Below the pieces are notes generated by a model. It was not told where the DNA came from. It did no database searches and saw only the letters and a list, made by a program, of their open reading frames with translations. Shown in pieces: positions 4,674 to 5,238 of a stretch of DNA of 5,238 nucleotides (its first letter is position 1; each line of letters begins with the position of its first letter). Source of the DNA: Mycobacterium sp. (GTDB taxonomy: Bacteria; Actinomycetota; Actinomycetes; Mycobacteriales; Mycobacteriaceae); contig JAOPWF010000512.1 of NCBI GenBank assembly GCA_025965815.1, positions 1 to 5,238 of the forward strand, read 5' to 3'. A program made the translations under genes and the position numbers.

Positions 4674-5238
4674 CTGTGACGCAGGCCGACTGGGACAACG
4701 TCAAAGCGAGCGCAAGGAAATCAATCCGGATCGATGGCGAGGATCTGCCCTACCTTGATCTTGGACCGCGCAATGCGCCAAATCTGATCTTCACCAACGG
4801 CGCTCTACTGACCATGGACTTCTGGAAATACCAGGCCCCGTTTTTTGCGCAATACTTCCGCACGATCGTCTACGACTACCGCGAATCTGGACCTCGCGCC
4901 AACAACGCTGAAGGTTCCACCGCCGACCTGGCCGATCTTATCGAGCGGCTCGAACTTGCGCCGGTAACGATTATTGCCTCTTCGATGGGCGGGCTCTTCA
5001 CCGCGAGGTATGCAGCGGATCACCCGGGGCGGCTCAAAGGGATGGTGATCTGCTCGTCATTCCCGCGCTTTCCCCAGCGGCTGTTGGTCAATCTGGGCCT
5101 GGTCGGGTCCTATTTCGTGCCAACACGTTTTCTCGCAAGCCGTTCACGGGTCCTGGTTTGCGGTGACCGCGACAAGGAACTCGGCGATCTCTTCATGCGC
5201 ACGGTGTCAGCTATGTCGAGACGGACCGTGCGAAATCG
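4670..5238 (+). CDS. Alpha/beta-fold hydrolase, N-terminal part (runs off the window)
   Basis: The 189 visible codons stay open to the right edge. The order of features is that of the alpha/beta hydrolase fold: LIFTNGALLTMDFWKYQ (39-55, oxyanion-loop region), FRTIVYDYRESGPR (63-76), the helix STADLADLIERLEL (83-96), and the nucleophile elbow TIIASSMGGLFTARYAADHP (100-119) with Ser105. The elbow is A-S-S-M-G rather than G-x-S-x-G, and the usual R-G-x-G is R-E-S-G; both are tolerated variants. After VICSSFP (126-132) a cap region begins. The catalytic His, and probably the acid, lie beyond the edge (Asp in CGDRDKE, 164-170, is only a possible acid). The family includes esterases, C-C bond hydrolases, epoxide hydrolases and haloperoxidase-like enzymes; which applies cannot be told. 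No signal peptide is seen. A strong ribosome binding site supports the start. Codons are less GC-biased than in the neighbouring genes. Confidence 0.85.
   Translation, partial: MTVTQADWDNVKASARKSIRIDGEDLPYLDLGPRNAPNLIFTNGALLTMDFWKYQAPFFAQYFRTIVYDYRESGPRANNAEGSTADLADLIERLELAPVTIIASSMGGLFTARYAADHPGRLKGMVICSSFPRFPQRLLVNLGLVGSYFVPTRFLASRSRVLVCGDRDKELGDLFMRTVSAMSRRTVRN

Overview
The window looks like chromosomal DNA from a high-GC actinobacterium, most likely a fast-growing mycobacterium or a close relative. The reasons are strong G/C bias at third codon positions, frequent GTG starts, a 14-base site that exactly fits the mycobacterial/rhodococcal KstR sterol-regulon motif, and several acyl-CoA/oxidoreductase genes of the kind abundant in these genomes. 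The genus is inferred; no rRNA or other marker gene is present.

Layout, left to right. 1-233 (+) is the tail of a beta-hydroxyacid dehydrogenase. It converges on a two-gene minus-strand Xre-RES toxin-antitoxin operon: RES toxin 230-787 and antitoxin 788-1171, with the stop codon directly followed by the start codon. A nested inverted repeat (1170-1222), probably the operon's own operator or a leader hairpin, lies in front of the antitoxin. Divergent from it is a 300-residue crotonase-fold protein (1283-2185). A short gap holds a perfect KstR-type palindrome (2220-2235) directly before a short-chain dehydrogenase (2257-3098), whose reading frame is broken near position 2430. This gene converges on a second beta-hydroxyacid dehydrogenase (3095-3991, minus). 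A DUF1905/OmdA-type protein (4062-4511) is divergent from that, and the window ends inside an alpha/beta hydrolase (4670 onward), possibly preceded by a 42-codon overlapping small ORF.

How they may work together. The crotonase, SDR and hydroxyacid dehydrogenases fit degradation of acyl-CoA or sterol-derived intermediates, and the KstR-type operator ties at least the SDR to cholesterol-responsive control (inference). The toxin-antitoxin pair is functionally separate: it would degrade NAD+ when free, and it sits as a self-contained, self-regulated cassette among catabolic genes. Both convergent gene pairs share a CTAG in which the two TAG stops overlap, so no intergenic terminator fits between them.

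I found no RNA genes, CRISPR arrays, insertion sequences or convincing intrinsic terminators. No wholly new system is evident. The most notable points are the KstR operator in front of a frameshifted SDR, a crotonase lacking both canonical catalytic glutamates, and the nested repeat at the Xre-RES promoter.
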